DNA of 64,000 nt from positions 1 through 64,000 of the forward strand of contig CAZEHA010000004.1 in the NCBI GenBank assembly GCA_964511665.1, written 5' to 3'. The notes beneath the pieces were generated by a model. It was not told the DNA's origin, ran no database searches, and saw nothing but the letters and a program-made list of their open reading frames with translations. Made by a program: the position numbers and the translations under genes. Positions 24,918-34,934 of the stretch are shown here, in pieces. Source of the DNA: JAGOEF01 sp964511665 (lineage in GTDB: Bacteria > Bacteroidota > Bacteroidia > Bacteroidales > ML635J-15). Within the stretch, counting starts at the first letter, position 1. Each line of letters opens with the position of its first letter.

Positions 24918-26608
24918 ACATATTAGGCATTTCGGCATATTATCACGATTCGTCGGCCTGTGTGGTTTGCGATGGCAATTTAATTGCAGCTGTGCAGGAG
25001 GAACGCTTTACACGGGTGAAAAACTGTTCCGACTTTCCCATACAAGCCATTAATTACTGCATTCAAAAGGCAGGTATCAGCTTCGCACAGATTGACATGG
25101 TGGCTTTTTATGAGCAGCCCTACATCAAATTCAACAGGGTGGTGCACGATTACATTGCCAAATTTCCCCGTTCCTACGCTTCGTTTATGCGAAATATGCC
25201 CATGTGGTTGCAAGACCGCCTGATATTGCCTTTGGTATTGCGCAAAGAGTTGGCTTATACCGGACGTGTTATTTTTGTTCCACATCACTATTCGCATGCT
25301 GCCAGCAGTTTCTTTGTTTCTCCGTTCGAAGAAGCGGCCATAGTTACCGCCGATGGAGTGGGAGAGTTTGCAACAGCATCGGTGGGTGTGGGTAACGGAA
25401 ACCACATATCAATGAACCAACAGATAAACTACCCGCATTCGCTGGGTCTGTTGTATTCGGCTTTTACCAGTTACCTCGGCTTTAAGGCAAACAGCGGCGA
25501 AGGCACTACCATGGCTCTTGCTAGTTTTGGAAAACCCGAGTATCTCGATGCATTCAAGCAGTTTATCGACATTGCCCACGATGGCAGTTTTATTGTGAAT
25601 ACTTCGTATTTTCCTTACAACACCTCGAAGCGTATGTATTCGCGTAAGCTCACGGCATTGTTGGGCGAACCCCGAAAACCCGGTACAGAATACGAAGAAC
25701 GCCATAAAAATATTGCCGCAACATTGCAGTATGTGGTTGAAGATGCCTTGTTGAAAATGGCTCGCCATGCCTGTTCTTCGGCGCAAAGCCGGAATTTGTG
25801 CGTGGCCGGAGGTGTGTTTCTCAATTGCGTAGCCAACCAAAAAATTCTCGACCTGCCCGAAATCGACAATATATTTATTCAACCCGGTGCGGGCGATGCC
25901 GGTGGATCGGTGGGAGCCGCATTCTTTGCATGGAACCGGCTATTGCAAAAGCCCCGCAGTTTTATAATGGACCATGCCTACTGGGGACCCGACTTCACCG
26001 ACAAAGAAATAAAAGCTGCCATATTGCGCAACAATCTCGAATACACAGTGATGCAAACCGATGACTTGCTCAGGCACACAGCTGCAAAAATATCGGAAGC
26101 CAACACGGTGGGGTGGTTTCAGGGTCGTCTCGAATTTGGTCCGCGGGCACTCGGAAACCGGTCTATTCTTGCCGACGCCCGCAAGCCCGAAATGGTTGAT
26201 GTGCTGAATCACCGCATAAAACACCGCGAATGGTTCCGACCGTTTGCCCCACTGGTAAAAGAAGAAAAGGCAAACGAGTATTTCGTTATGAAAAATATGT
26301 CGCCGTTTATGCTGCTGGCACCGCAGGTGCGCGACGATAAAAAGCAGGTAATACCGGCCGTAACTCATATTGATGGCACTGCACGGGTGCAGACGGTTTC
26401 GCAAAAAACCAACCCACTATTGTGGCAGTTACTCGATGTTTTCGAGCAACAAACCGGAGTACCGGTAATTATCAACACATCGTTCAACCTGAAGGGCGAA
26501 CCCATAGTGTGCACACCCGATGAGGCTATAAACGACTATCTGAAATCGGAAATGGACTGTCTGGTTCTGGGGAATTTTTTCCTCGAAAAAACCAAGAATG
26601 AATCGTAA
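24914..26608 (+). CDS. carbamoyltransferase, NodU/CmcH/TobZ family
   Basis: Transfers a carbamoyl group from carbamoyl phosphate, via carbamoyl-AMP, to a hydroxyl of a sugar or natural product. At 564 residues it has family length. The N-terminal Kae1-like domain opens with ILGISAYYHDSSACVV and carries the iron-binding HHYSHAAS motif near residue 118; the C-terminal YrdC-like domain shows WFQGRLEFGPRALGNRSILADAR in two parts, the best-known family block, near residue 400. These features make the family certain. The acceptor is not readable from sequence; the context suggests the glycan of this island. It overlaps genes on both sides by 4 and 11 bases. Confidence 0.95.
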   Translation: MNILGISAYYHDSSACVVCDGNLIAAVQEERFTRVKNCSDFPIQAINYCIQKAGISFAQIDMVAFYEQPYIKFNRVVHDYIAKFPRSYASFMRNMPMWLQDRLILPLVLRKELAYTGRVIFVPHHYSHAASSFFVSPFEEAAIVTADGVGEFATASVGVGNGNHISMNQQINYPHSLGLLYSAFTSYLGFKANSGEGTTMALASFGKPEYLDAFKQFIDIAHDGSFIVNTSYFPYNTSKRMYSRKLTALLGEPRKPGTEYEERHKNIAATLQYVVEDALLKMARHACSSAQSRNLCVAGGVFLNCVANQKILDLPEIDNIFIQPGAGDAGGSVGAAFFAWNRLLQKPRSFIMDHAYWGPDFTDKEIKAAILRNNLEYTVMQTDDLLRHTAAKISEANTVGWFQGRLEFGPRALGNRSILADARKPEMVDVLNHRIKHREWFRPFAPLVKEEKANEYFVMKNMSPFMLLAPQVRDDKKQVIPAVTHIDGTARVQTVSQKTNPLLWQLLDVFEQQTGVPVIINTSFNLKGEPIVCTPDEAINDYLKSEMDCLVLGNFFLEKTKNES

Positions 26609-28670
26609 AGCGCTGAATATTGCCATAGGCATTGCGGCTGTTGCCGTTATTGCTATTGCAGCTGTTGCCGTAAGCCATGTGCATAGGTTTGCATACACCG
26701 AAACCACAGGTTTTTATTTCGAAGGACTGAATTCTACCCAAATAGGCAGTGTAACGGCAAGTGCCTACGACAATAAAAACCGCCCTGTGCGAAACCTGTA
26801 TTGCTTTGAGCAGTATCGCTCGGGCGACGATTATATTTTTATGCCCTGGCGTTTCGATATGGTTTTTTACACCGGTTTTCAGCGTATCGAGTTGCTGGTG
26901 CCCGATAGCCTGATAGATAGAATTACTGCTGTATATTTTAAAACTGGAGAAATAGTAACCCGCTACTCCTTCGATGATTTTCGCAATCAGTGGCCACACC
27001 AATTAGTAGATGGGCTGTGCAGGTTTTCGTCGCCCGAAACTATTGCCCCTCCATTTCGTTTTGTTGCTGCCATGCAATATGTAAGGCATACTTCCGACAT
27101 CACGGCAACAGTCTTGCGACGATGTATGTATGCCCTTGTGGCACTATTGTGTTTGTTGATAGCACTGCGATTTCGTGTTGAATTTGCAAGACTCTTATCA
27201 ACGATGTATTGCAAAGGCAAGGCTTTTTTTGTCCGCTATCGCAAAATATTCAAACCCTTGCTGGCTTTTTTGCTCGGAACACTGTTTACCTTTGTATTGC
27301 TCGAAGTCAGCTTACGCATAATCGGATATATTCACAATCAATCGCATTACAACAAACAGATTGATGCAGCCACAGTAAGCGGCAACACTATAATATGTGC
27401 CGGCGACAGTTTTACCGAAAGTTTCGGGGCCTCCGAAGGCAACGATTATCCGGCGCAATTGCAAAAATTGCTAAATCAGTGTGATAGCAATGAGTTATCG
27501 GTGTATAATTTTGGACGTTCCGGCAAAAACACGGCACAAATTGCACTCGAAATACCCTTGTATATCGAAAAGCATAAACCACGGATAATTGTGCTACTGG
27601 CCGGTGGTGCCAACTATTGGAACATGTGGGGATATAAAAAAGAGAACTTTTTTGAACGGCTGCGCACGGTGAAGTTTTTTAAACTGATAATTGGTAATTT
27701 GAGAAAAGAAAAAGACAAAAACACTTTCAACAACGATGAGTATTTGCAACGCCGAATGCACTATGCTGCCACATTGAATATCGAAAACCATAAGCACAGC
27801 CCTCTCATTGCAATATTACGCGAAAACAACACCGACAGCCTGCCCCTGCAATTGCAGCACTACTGCGATAACCATTCGCTTAGCGAAAACGAGACGGTTG
27901 CATTGGTGTTTTACGCAATCTTACGCAATAAGCATAGTTTGGTGCAGCCTTTTATTTCGGGAGAGAAAGCACGTAGCCGGCGTGAATCGTTTTTTATCGA
28001 TTTGTTTATGCTGTTGTCGCAAGGAAAAAACTTCGAGATAGAAACCTATGATGCTTACTATAAAGCCAACTGGTACTATTTGCAAGGCTATATCGGCGAC
28101 TCGTTTTCTGAAGAATTGCTGATGAAAAGCCTGAACCAAAACCCATACAACGAAGACGTGTATCATCAGCTGTTTATGATGGAGAAAAAAATCGGTTTGC
28201 CCGACGATTATCGCGAAAATCGATTTTCGCTGGCTGACACGGTGTCGTACTACAAGGCTTTGCTGGCACTAAGCAATACCGAAGCTTCGTTCAATCATTC
28301 AAATATTATCGAAGTTTTCGACCAAAGTACCCCTACCGCGAACATCGATCGTTGGGTTGAAGCCGATTTGCTGAAAGTAATTGAGTTGTGTGCTCGAAGC
28401 GGTGTGCAATTGGTGTTGATGAATTACCCCATGCGCAGTCATGCCGGCATTTCGTATACATCGAATGCCGTGCTGCGAAATATTGCCAAACAACACAACA
28501 TTCCGTTTGTTGATAACGAAATGCTATTCGACACCATTACTCAAAACCGAAACAGCTATTTTATTTCGGATGGACACTGCAGCGACAAAGGCTATCATCT
28601 GATGGCACTGAATTTATTGTATGTGTTGCAGCAGCACAAGCTCATCGATAGTAAGCCCGACAATGATTAG
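26598..28670 (+). CDS. membrane-anchored SGNH hydrolase, paralogue of the 14777 gene
   Basis: 690 residues: a signal-anchor helix (about 7-25), an ectodomain (about 30-160) that is weakly similar to that of the left-arm proteins (FYTGFQRIELLVP matches their GFYxSIEIE block), two further helices (about 178-190 and 220-240), and an SGNH domain with Ser271 in CAGDSFTES. The C-terminal block is SDGHCSDKGYHLMA, with the Asp-x-His pair intact, unlike the left-arm paralogue. A helical insert (about 370-560) separates the blocks. A role in adding or removing acyl groups on the island glycan is likely but unproven. It overlaps its upstream gene by 11 bases and its downstream gene by 8. Confidence 0.85.
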   Translation: MNRKALNIAIGIAAVAVIAIAAVAVSHVHRFAYTETTGFYFEGLNSTQIGSVTASAYDNKNRPVRNLYCFEQYRSGDDYIFMPWRFDMVFYTGFQRIELLVPDSLIDRITAVYFKTGEIVTRYSFDDFRNQWPHQLVDGLCRFSSPETIAPPFRFVAAMQYVRHTSDITATVLRRCMYALVALLCLLIALRFRVEFARLLSTMYCKGKAFFVRYRKIFKPLLAFLLGTLFTFVLLEVSLRIIGYIHNQSHYNKQIDAATVSGNTIICAGDSFTESFGASEGNDYPAQLQKLLNQCDSNELSVYNFGRSGKNTAQIALEIPLYIEKHKPRIIVLLAGGANYWNMWGYKKENFFERLRTVKFFKLIIGNLRKEKDKNTFNNDEYLQRRMHYAATLNIENHKHSPLIAILRENNTDSLPLQLQHYCDNHSLSENETVALVFYAILRNKHSLVQPFISGEKARSRRESFFIDLFMLLSQGKNFEIETYDAYYKANWYYLQGYIGDSFSEELLMKSLNQNPYNEDVYHQLFMMEKKIGLPDDYRENRFSLADTVSYYKALLALSNTEASFNHSNIIEVFDQSTPTANIDRWVEADLLKVIELCARSGVQLVLMNYPMRSHAGISYTSNAVLRNIAKQHNIPFVDNEMLFDTITQNRNSYFISDGHCSDKGYHLMALNLLYVLQQHKLIDSKPDND

Positions 28671-30129
28671 TTTTATATACAATATATTGCCCCGCCCACT
28701 GAAACGCTTTGTAATAGGGTGTTTCAAGCTGATGCGCATAGTGTTGTATCGCATTGCCGGTGCACGTTCAAATGACTTTACGCATCAATCGGCCGCTTTC
28801 AACAGCAACTACCGTAAATTTCAGCAGCAGCGCCGCTATGGCCCGCTGAAGCATTTTTGCTATGCCCCCCACACCAGCATGTTTTTCAGTCTTCACGGCA
28901 ACATGGCACCCTGCTACGCCACCTATGGCGATAAGTCGGATGTGTTTGGCGAAATAACCATTGCCCAAAGCTGGTTTCATGGTAGTTTCGAAACCATTCG
29001 CTACGAGCACGCACAAGGCAATTTCGACAGCAATTGTTCGTTTTGCTCGCACCTGCTGAAGCAAAAGGCCTATGGCAGCATGCTCATGCAAAAATATGAG
29101 CACTATGCCTTTTCGAAAAGCCGATATCCGGCTATTATGGAGTTTGAACTGAGCAATCGCTGTAAACTCGAATGCATTATGTGCGACAACAATCTGTCGT
29201 CGTCGATATGCAACAACCGGGGAGGGCAGGCTTATGGAGAAAACATCTATGGCGAAATGTTTCTTGAGCAATTGCAGGAATTCATTCCGCATTTGCGCAT
29301 GGCTGAGTTTACCGGCGGCGACCCTTTCATGATAGATATCTATTATAAGATTTTCGATATGATTATCGAAAACAACCCGAAATGCGATATGCTGATTACC
29401 ACCAATGCCAATACCATGAATTCGGATATCGAAAATTTGATGGCAAAAACCCGGCGTTTGCATTTCAATATTTCGATTGATGCCGTTGAAAAATCGCTAT
29501 ACGAGCAAATCAGAAAAAACGGCAATTTCGAAACGGCAATGCGCAACATCGAAATATTCAGCCGCTATTGCAAAAAGCATAAAACAAGCCTCAATTTGTT
29601 GGTGTGCCCCATGAATATTAACAGCCGTAATCTGCCGATGATAGTTGAATTTGGCAATTCGTTGGGTGCGGGCGTGTTTTTTCATACCGTGGTTAAGCCC
29701 GCACACCTGTCGCTGAAATATTGCAGCCCGCACTACCTTACAGAACTTGTCGACTACCTGAAGAAGTTTTCGTTTCGGCGCCGAACATGGAACCAACGCG
29801 TGAACGCCAACAACTGGGCAAATTTGATACAACTTGTTGAAACCTGGCAGGCCGAATCGCAACTACGCCTCGAAGAGGAGAGCAAGCAACAGCCTACACA
29901 AAAATCGCGACCCGAACAAATCATCGAACAGTTGATGCTGTTGGGCGATGAGGTACTTACCGAAAAGTTGCAGACATTTATTGATTATATCTCGCAGCAG
30001 GGTTTGGCCCGGCAGGCTGTTGAACTGGTTTCGCAAATGGAAGAAGATAAACTGATTGATATGCTTACCAAGAGCAGTTACAACGAACTGGTACAGTTTA
30101 TTACAGGCAAAAACAACCCGAAGCCATGA
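28663..30129 (+). CDS. radical SAM enzyme with N-terminal SPASM/twitch-like cluster domain (1)
   Basis: 488 residues from ATG 28663, which overlaps the SGNH gene by 8 bases; an in-frame ATG at 28621 lies inside that gene and is less likely. Cys66, Cys84, Cys125 and Cys128 form a SPASM/twitch-like auxiliary iron-sulfur site placed before the core. The radical SAM CX3CX2C motif is Cys157, Cys161 and Cys164 (CKLECIMC), followed by the SAM-binding TGGDP. The C-terminal 120 residues are helical and highly charged. The family does peptide and small-molecule chemistry, mostly on RiPP precursors, cofactors or sugars. No precursor peptide gene is visible, so a sugar substrate is possible. Confidence 0.88.
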   Translation: MISFIYNILPRPLKRFVIGCFKLMRIVLYRIAGARSNDFTHQSAAFNSNYRKFQQQRRYGPLKHFCYAPHTSMFFSLHGNMAPCYATYGDKSDVFGEITIAQSWFHGSFETIRYEHAQGNFDSNCSFCSHLLKQKAYGSMLMQKYEHYAFSKSRYPAIMEFELSNRCKLECIMCDNNLSSSICNNRGGQAYGENIYGEMFLEQLQEFIPHLRMAEFTGGDPFMIDIYYKIFDMIIENNPKCDMLITTNANTMNSDIENLMAKTRRLHFNISIDAVEKSLYEQIRKNGNFETAMRNIEIFSRYCKKHKTSLNLLVCPMNINSRNLPMIVEFGNSLGAGVFFHTVVKPAHLSLKYCSPHYLTELVDYLKKFSFRRRTWNQRVNANNWANLIQLVETWQAESQLRLEEESKQQPTQKSRPEQIIEQLMLLGDEVLTEKLQTFIDYISQQGLARQAVELVSQMEEDKLIDMLTKSSYNELVQFITGKNNPKP

Positions 30130-31619
30130 AACACTTCATTCAATATATCATCTATTTTTTTGAGACCCGCATACAAAAAACCTGGCGACTCATGGTGAAC
30201 CATAACGCATATAGGCATGGTGCCGAAGTTGCGAATGCCGATTTGGGCAACGATGACAAACAAATTCTGCTGAAACAATTAAAGAAATACCAAAAATCGC
30301 GTCCGGTAGGGCCTGTAAAAACAATTTGTTTTGCGCCCACCCGAAGTGTGTATTTTGGTTTTTCGGGCAAAGTGGTTCCCTGCTGCTTCAACCGTGATTT
30401 TGTGTATGGCGAATTTCCCGCACAATCGCTCGAAGAAATACTGAATGGCGAGAAACGAACACAATTGCAAAAAAACCTCGACATCAGCAATTTTACAATG
30501 GGGTGCGAACATTGTCGCCGCCAGATATATGCCGGTAATTTCGATGGTGTTGAGGCACGCTTATACGACAGGCTCAAATCGAAAACGAAGTACCCCACCG
30601 AAATGATTTTTGAACTCGACAACACATGCAACCTCGAGTGTGTAATGTGTACTCCCGAATTTTCGTCGGCTTTACAGCGTGTTTGTGGCATCGATTCTCA
30701 TACCAATAGTATTTACGACAACGGTTTTATCGATCAATTAAAACCCTATCTGAATCATTTGCAGGTAGCCAAATTTTTAGGCGGAGAGCCCTTTCTCATT
30801 AAAGCATACTACGATATCTGGGAGGAACTCATTCGTGTGAACCCCGATTGCTTCATCAATTTGCAAACCAATGGCACCGTGTGTAACGAAAAAATTGAAT
30901 CGCTGCTCAGGCGCGGTCGTTTTCAGATTGGAGTTTCAATCGACTCGCTTCAGCCACAACGCTTCGAAGAAATCAGAAAAAATGCCCGTTTCGAAACCGT
31001 AATGGCCCATCTCGATACGTTTATAAAATATACCCGCAAAAGCGGAGGTTTCGTTAATATTTCGGTGTGCCCTATGCTGCAAAACTGGGAAGAAATACCC
31101 GATTTGGTGAATTTTTGCAATAAAAAGGGGGTGTTTGTTTATTTTAATACGGTTTATACACAAGGCTTCTCGTTGCAGGACGCAAGTTTTTCGCTGTTGG
31201 CCGATGTACTTCAAAAATACAGGTCGGCAAGGCTCACAGGAATGAATTATGCAGCCCGTCGCAACCGTCGCTTTTTCGAAAATCTGATTTCACAAATCGA
31301 ATTGTGGTATAGCGTGAATCATAAAAATGAAACCTATCGAATAGCAACACACGACTTCTCACGCGAAATGCTGGCAGCTGCGCTTCTCGATAAATCCGGC
31401 ATGAATCGCGAAAAGCACACAGGCACTGTGCTTGAAGCTGTGCAGTTTTTACCCGAAATATTTTTGCTGTCGCAATATCAGCTCGAAGAACTTGAGGCAC
31501 TTAAGGGGTACGATGTTGCCGTTACGGTTGAGAGCGAAAGCATTGAGGCACTGGCCCGGCGTTTGCTGCATTTTCTCGATTGCGGTAGTTTTCACCCCGA
31601 CAGGCCCAAAAGCGTTTAG
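30126..31619 (+). CDS. radical SAM enzyme with N-terminal SPASM/twitch-like cluster domain (2)
   Basis: 497 residues, same plan as the preceding gene. The auxiliary site uses Cys68, Cys86/87, Cys127 and Cys130; the core motif is Cys168, Cys172 and Cys175 (CNLECVMC), followed by LGGEPFL as the SAM-binding glycine motif. The N-terminal 60 residues are amphipathic and basic, and the C-terminal 90 residues are helical and unrecognised. It overlaps the preceding radical SAM gene by 4 bases, so the two are made together, and its stop overlaps the stop of the opposing third enzyme by 4 bases. Two distinct substrates or a stepwise reaction are both possible. Confidence 0.88.
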   Translation: MKHFIQYIIYFFETRIQKTWRLMVNHNAYRHGAEVANADLGNDDKQILLKQLKKYQKSRPVGPVKTICFAPTRSVYFGFSGKVVPCCFNRDFVYGEFPAQSLEEILNGEKRTQLQKNLDISNFTMGCEHCRRQIYAGNFDGVEARLYDRLKSKTKYPTEMIFELDNTCNLECVMCTPEFSSALQRVCGIDSHTNSIYDNGFIDQLKPYLNHLQVAKFLGGEPFLIKAYYDIWEELIRVNPDCFINLQTNGTVCNEKIESLLRRGRFQIGVSIDSLQPQRFEEIRKNARFETVMAHLDTFIKYTRKSGGFVNISVCPMLQNWEEIPDLVNFCNKKGVFVYFNTVYTQGFSLQDASFSLLADVLQKYRSARLTGMNYAARRNRRFFENLISQIELWYSVNHKNETYRIATHDFSREMLAAALLDKSGMNREKHTGTVLEAVQFLPEIFLLSQYQLEELEALKGYDVAVTVESESIEALARRLLHFLDCGSFHPDRPKSV

Positions 31620-33124
31620 TAATACTGCGCAAAAAACCGTGTTCTAAGGTCGTCGGTAAACAGCTCTCGGAGTAATTCGGGGTTTTCGTCGAATTGTGCG
31701 AACTCTTCTGTTTCAAACAGTTTGGGATCGTATAACGAGGCTTGCATGGTTTTAAAATAGAAATAATTCCAGGGGGTAACATCAAGGTTATCTATCACGT
31801 CTTTGAAAACCCGAATCAATTGTGTCATTTTTTCTTTATGCACCGAGTTGTTTTGCATAAAACTATTGAATTGTGCGTCGAAATGGGCATACAGCTCGTC
31901 CCAGTCGTGCTGTAGGCTTGAAAACGACTGCAGTATGTCGCGGTTTTTGTTTCTCAAAAATGCAACCTGACTTTGCAGTTCTCTGAATATTTGATGGTTG
32001 TATTTTGCATTGATGCTTACGGGTTTAACCGAAAAACGATAGTTCTCGAAGTAATCATACACTTCCTGAAGCTGTTCGGGCGTGAAACTCCACAACGCAA
32101 AACGCGCAGGATTCTCTACATACGACAAATTGAGCCGCGCGCCCATCGAATTGCAGAAATCAACAATTTTGGGGGTTTCCTGCCAGTTGATTGTCATAGG
32201 GGTGTGGCTTATCGAAACCCTGTTGCCCGAGTATTTGCGATATTGCTCTATATTGTGCAACACCAGCTGAAGGTTGCTACCGCAACGAATTTCGGCAGCC
32301 AGGTTTTCGTCGAGTGCATCGAGCGAAACTATCAGATTGAAGTCGAGCTTTTGCAATAAGTCGATAACTTTTGGGTTGATAATGGTTCCGTTGCTTACGG
32401 CAAAAACCTGCAGGCGCGGGTTCAATCGGAGTATCTCATCCCAAATTTTATAATAGATATCGATTAAGAATGGCTCTCCTCCAAAAAAATAGGCCTGTTT
32501 CAGGTGAGGAATAAACTCGCCCAACTGTTCCACAAAAGCATCATCGTAAGGCGATGGTATTTCGGGTTGCTTTTCACGGTTTTTCCGAATGCTGCTGCTG
32601 GCGCGTCCGCTGCACATCACACATTGTAAATTGCAGGTATTCGATAATTCGAATTCCAGAATTTTGGGGTATTTGCCGGCTTTTGTATGGGCATATCTGT
32701 CGGCATTCATCGAGGGCAGGCCGCCATAGCGTTTCGAAGCAATCTGAAATTTGCAGTAATCGCAGCCCCTGTTCAGGTCGTTGTGCAGCATGTGTTGCCG
32801 CATGGTTTCGGCTGCCTCGCCAAACCATATTTCGGCAATGCTCTGTTGTGGATAATTGCCCAGTATGTTATCGTGCGAACGGCAACAGGCGATGGCGTTA
32901 CCGTAAATATCGAAAAACAAATTAACAAAGGGGTTGTAGCAAAAATGCTTGCGACTGCCATAGAGCCGCTGTGTATTAAACTCCAGCATTACTTCGCGCG
33001 GAAGTGCTTCGTACCCATTCCCCGACTGCGGGTAATTTATATGCCTGGCTGCCAGCCGGTTCCATTTTTTCCAGACGCTGTATAGCAGGGCATTGTCGGT
33101 ATTTTTAAGTTCAAACAAGGGCAT
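31616..33124 (-). CDS. radical SAM enzyme with N-terminal SPASM/twitch-like cluster domain (3)
   Basis: 502 residues from ATG 33124; the upstream in-frame ATG at 33181 adds a hydrophobic stretch not seen in the two relatives. Cys62, Cys80/81, Cys121 and Cys124 give the auxiliary site; the core is Cys154, Cys158 and Cys161 (CNLQCVMC), followed by FGGEPFL. It is the third member of a paralogue set but lies on the opposite strand, convergent with the second (4-base overlap of stops), so it has its own promoter. The divergent gap of 115 bases to the next gene holds no full consensus promoter that I could find. Confidence 0.88.
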   Translation of the reverse strand: MPLFELKNTDNALLYSVWKKWNRLAARHINYPQSGNGYEALPREVMLEFNTQRLYGSRKHFCYNPFVNLFFDIYGNAIACCRSHDNILGNYPQQSIAEIWFGEAAETMRQHMLHNDLNRGCDYCKFQIASKRYGGLPSMNADRYAHTKAGKYPKILEFELSNTCNLQCVMCSGRASSSIRKNREKQPEIPSPYDDAFVEQLGEFIPHLKQAYFFGGEPFLIDIYYKIWDEILRLNPRLQVFAVSNGTIINPKVIDLLQKLDFNLIVSLDALDENLAAEIRCGSNLQLVLHNIEQYRKYSGNRVSISHTPMTINWQETPKIVDFCNSMGARLNLSYVENPARFALWSFTPEQLQEVYDYFENYRFSVKPVSINAKYNHQIFRELQSQVAFLRNKNRDILQSFSSLQHDWDELYAHFDAQFNSFMQNNSVHKEKMTQLIRVFKDVIDNLDVTPWNYFYFKTMQASLYDPKLFETEEFAQFDENPELLRELFTDDLRTRFFAQYY

Positions 33125-33239
33125 TGTTTTACGAAATAGCGTAAATGTACATAAAAAATGCAGGCAGTGTAAAAAAAACAAAAAAATGTGTTTGTCGGCT
33201 ATTGTTTGTATCTTTATGCTTTGCCGCTAAACACAAAGC

Positions 33240-34835
33240 ATGAAGGTTGCACTCATACAATGTCCTGCCTGGCTTGTCGATACGCCTCAGCATGCCCACA
33301 TGTTGCTTGCGGCTTCGCTAACCCAAGCCGGCCACCATGTTTGGGGTTTCGATATTAACATTGAATTGTATAACCGGGCGCAAAAAGCATCGGAATTATC
33401 CGCTGAATGGTGGCTTTCGCAGCATATCGAGAGTTTTTGGTGCAACCGAAACAATGTGCTTCTGGAATATCGAAACAGCGAAGCGGTTCGCCAAAATATT
33501 CTAGAACAAATTCGCGATTTGGGCATTGAGGCTGTTTGCTTCACGGTGCATTTCACCAGCTTGTATTTTACCGACTTGTTTGCAGCCGATATCCGAAGGC
33601 AATTCGAAAATATTCTGATATGCTGGGGCGGACCGTGGTGTTTTCGGCCTCATAATAATTTGAAACAAATTGTGCATCACTATAAATATGTTGATATAGC
33701 TTGCGAAAGCGATGCCCACGAAAGTCTGCCGGCTTTGTTGTCTTCAATCGAAACCAATCAAAATCCCGAAAGCATTGCAGGGTATTATATTAGAAGCATT
33801 CACCAAAACCAAATACCCACGGCCTGCAAAGCTTCGGGCGAAAGCATCGAAACCCTGGCTTTTTCTGAATTACAATGTTGGGATACGTCGGCCTATTCAT
33901 TCAAATATTTTCCGATTTGGGTAAGCAAAGCTTGCGTAAACCGATGTGCTTTTTGCTACGAATGCAATATGCACACCAAATACAGCTTTAGGGATCCCGA
34001 CAATATTGTTGCCGAAATTCTGCATCAAAAAAGCCAAGAACCCTTTCCTGATGTTTTTTGGTTTAATGCCTCCAATATTGGAGGGAATCCTGTTTTGTTG
34101 AAAGCACTTTGCCAACGCTTAATCGCTTCAGGTGCCAATATTCAATGGCTGTCGCAAATAGCCGTGCACAAATCAATCGACCCCGAAATGCTTTCGCTGC
34201 TAAAGCAGTCGGGTTGTAAAAGCCTGTATTTCGGTATCGAAAGCGGGAGCAATCGTGTGTTGAAATTCATGAATAAGAAATTTACCGTTGAAGAAGCCGA
34301 AAGCATCATTCTACGAACGGCCAACGCAGGCATTGAATTTAATTTCAATATGATTGTAGGCTTTCCCGGTGAAACGGTTCTTGACTTTGCCCGCAGTTTG
34401 TGGTTTATTCGTAAGTTTCTGAAATATAATATCAATCCCAGTACGGCTACCTGCAAAATATCGGAAGGCTCGCGATTGTTCAGGTATCCCGAAAAATATG
34501 GTGTTTCGGGGCACCATAAACATAACTGGATTTCGCAAGGGGGGAGCAACAACAGCATGTCGCGAAAATGGAAAAAAGTGTATCTCGATGCGCTATATAC
34601 TCCACGCCCTGCAAATGGTTTCCGTTTGGCAAAATGGTTTCACGATTATATCCGTTATAATGCAACCAATAATGGCATCGACAAAAAGATGAATTTTAAA
34701 ATTGCACTGTCGCGCCTCGGGGTTTTTCTGTCGGAGAGTTTTTCGGCAATTCCTTTTATGCTTTTTGTGGTGTTGGCAGTAAGCCATGTCGGCTTATTGC
34801 AGTGGCTGGGGCAACTTAAAAAACCGGGTAATTAA
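33240..34835 (+). CDS. radical SAM enzyme of the B12-binding (class B-like) type
   Basis: 531 residues. Residues 1-190 form a Rossmann-like domain (MKVALIQCPAWL start, CWGGPWC near 128-134) in the place of the cobalamin-binding domain of class B enzymes. The radical SAM motif is Cys232, Cys236 and Cys239 (CVNRCAFC), followed by a TIM-barrel core with YFGIESGSNRVLKFMNK and FNMIVGFPGET, both characteristic of B12-type radical SAM methylases and related enzymes. The canonical DxHxxG cobalamin motif is not seen, as is common in this class, so B12 use is uncertain. The C-terminal 110 residues end in a hydrophobic segment. Possible C-methylation of a sugar or lipid. Confidence 0.87.
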   Translation: MKVALIQCPAWLVDTPQHAHMLLAASLTQAGHHVWGFDINIELYNRAQKASELSAEWWLSQHIESFWCNRNNVLLEYRNSEAVRQNILEQIRDLGIEAVCFTVHFTSLYFTDLFAADIRRQFENILICWGGPWCFRPHNNLKQIVHHYKYVDIACESDAHESLPALLSSIETNQNPESIAGYYIRSIHQNQIPTACKASGESIETLAFSELQCWDTSAYSFKYFPIWVSKACVNRCAFCYECNMHTKYSFRDPDNIVAEILHQKSQEPFPDVFWFNASNIGGNPVLLKALCQRLIASGANIQWLSQIAVHKSIDPEMLSLLKQSGCKSLYFGIESGSNRVLKFMNKKFTVEEAESIILRTANAGIEFNFNMIVGFPGETVLDFARSLWFIRKFLKYNINPSTATCKISEGSRLFRYPEKYGVSGHHKHNWISQGGSNNSMSRKWKKVYLDALYTPRPANGFRLAKWFHDYIRYNATNNGIDKKMNFKIALSRLGVFLSESFSAIPFMLFVVLAVSHVGLLQWLGQLKKPGN

Positions 34836-34934
34836 CAGCCTGATTTGTATTGCAAGGCATAAAAATCAACTGCTTAGCTTCATAATGCCATGAAATGAAT
34901 TATTTATGTATTTTTAAAAAGTGAAATGCATGCC

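Noticed and set aside
28621..28662. Upstream ATG of the first radical SAM gene
   Set aside because: The 14 extra residues lie in another frame of the SGNH gene's end and have no family match; ATG 28663 gives the usual short coupling overlap.
28768..29463. Open reading frame of 231 codons on the - strand
   Set aside because: Antisense to the first radical SAM gene, with no motif of its own.
23193..34835. A RiPP (modified peptide) cluster driven by the radical SAM enzymes
   Set aside because: I looked for a short gene encoding a leader-core peptide near the radical SAM genes and found none beyond the two membrane mini-proteins, which have no core-like repeats, and there is no dedicated peptidase or RRE domain visible.
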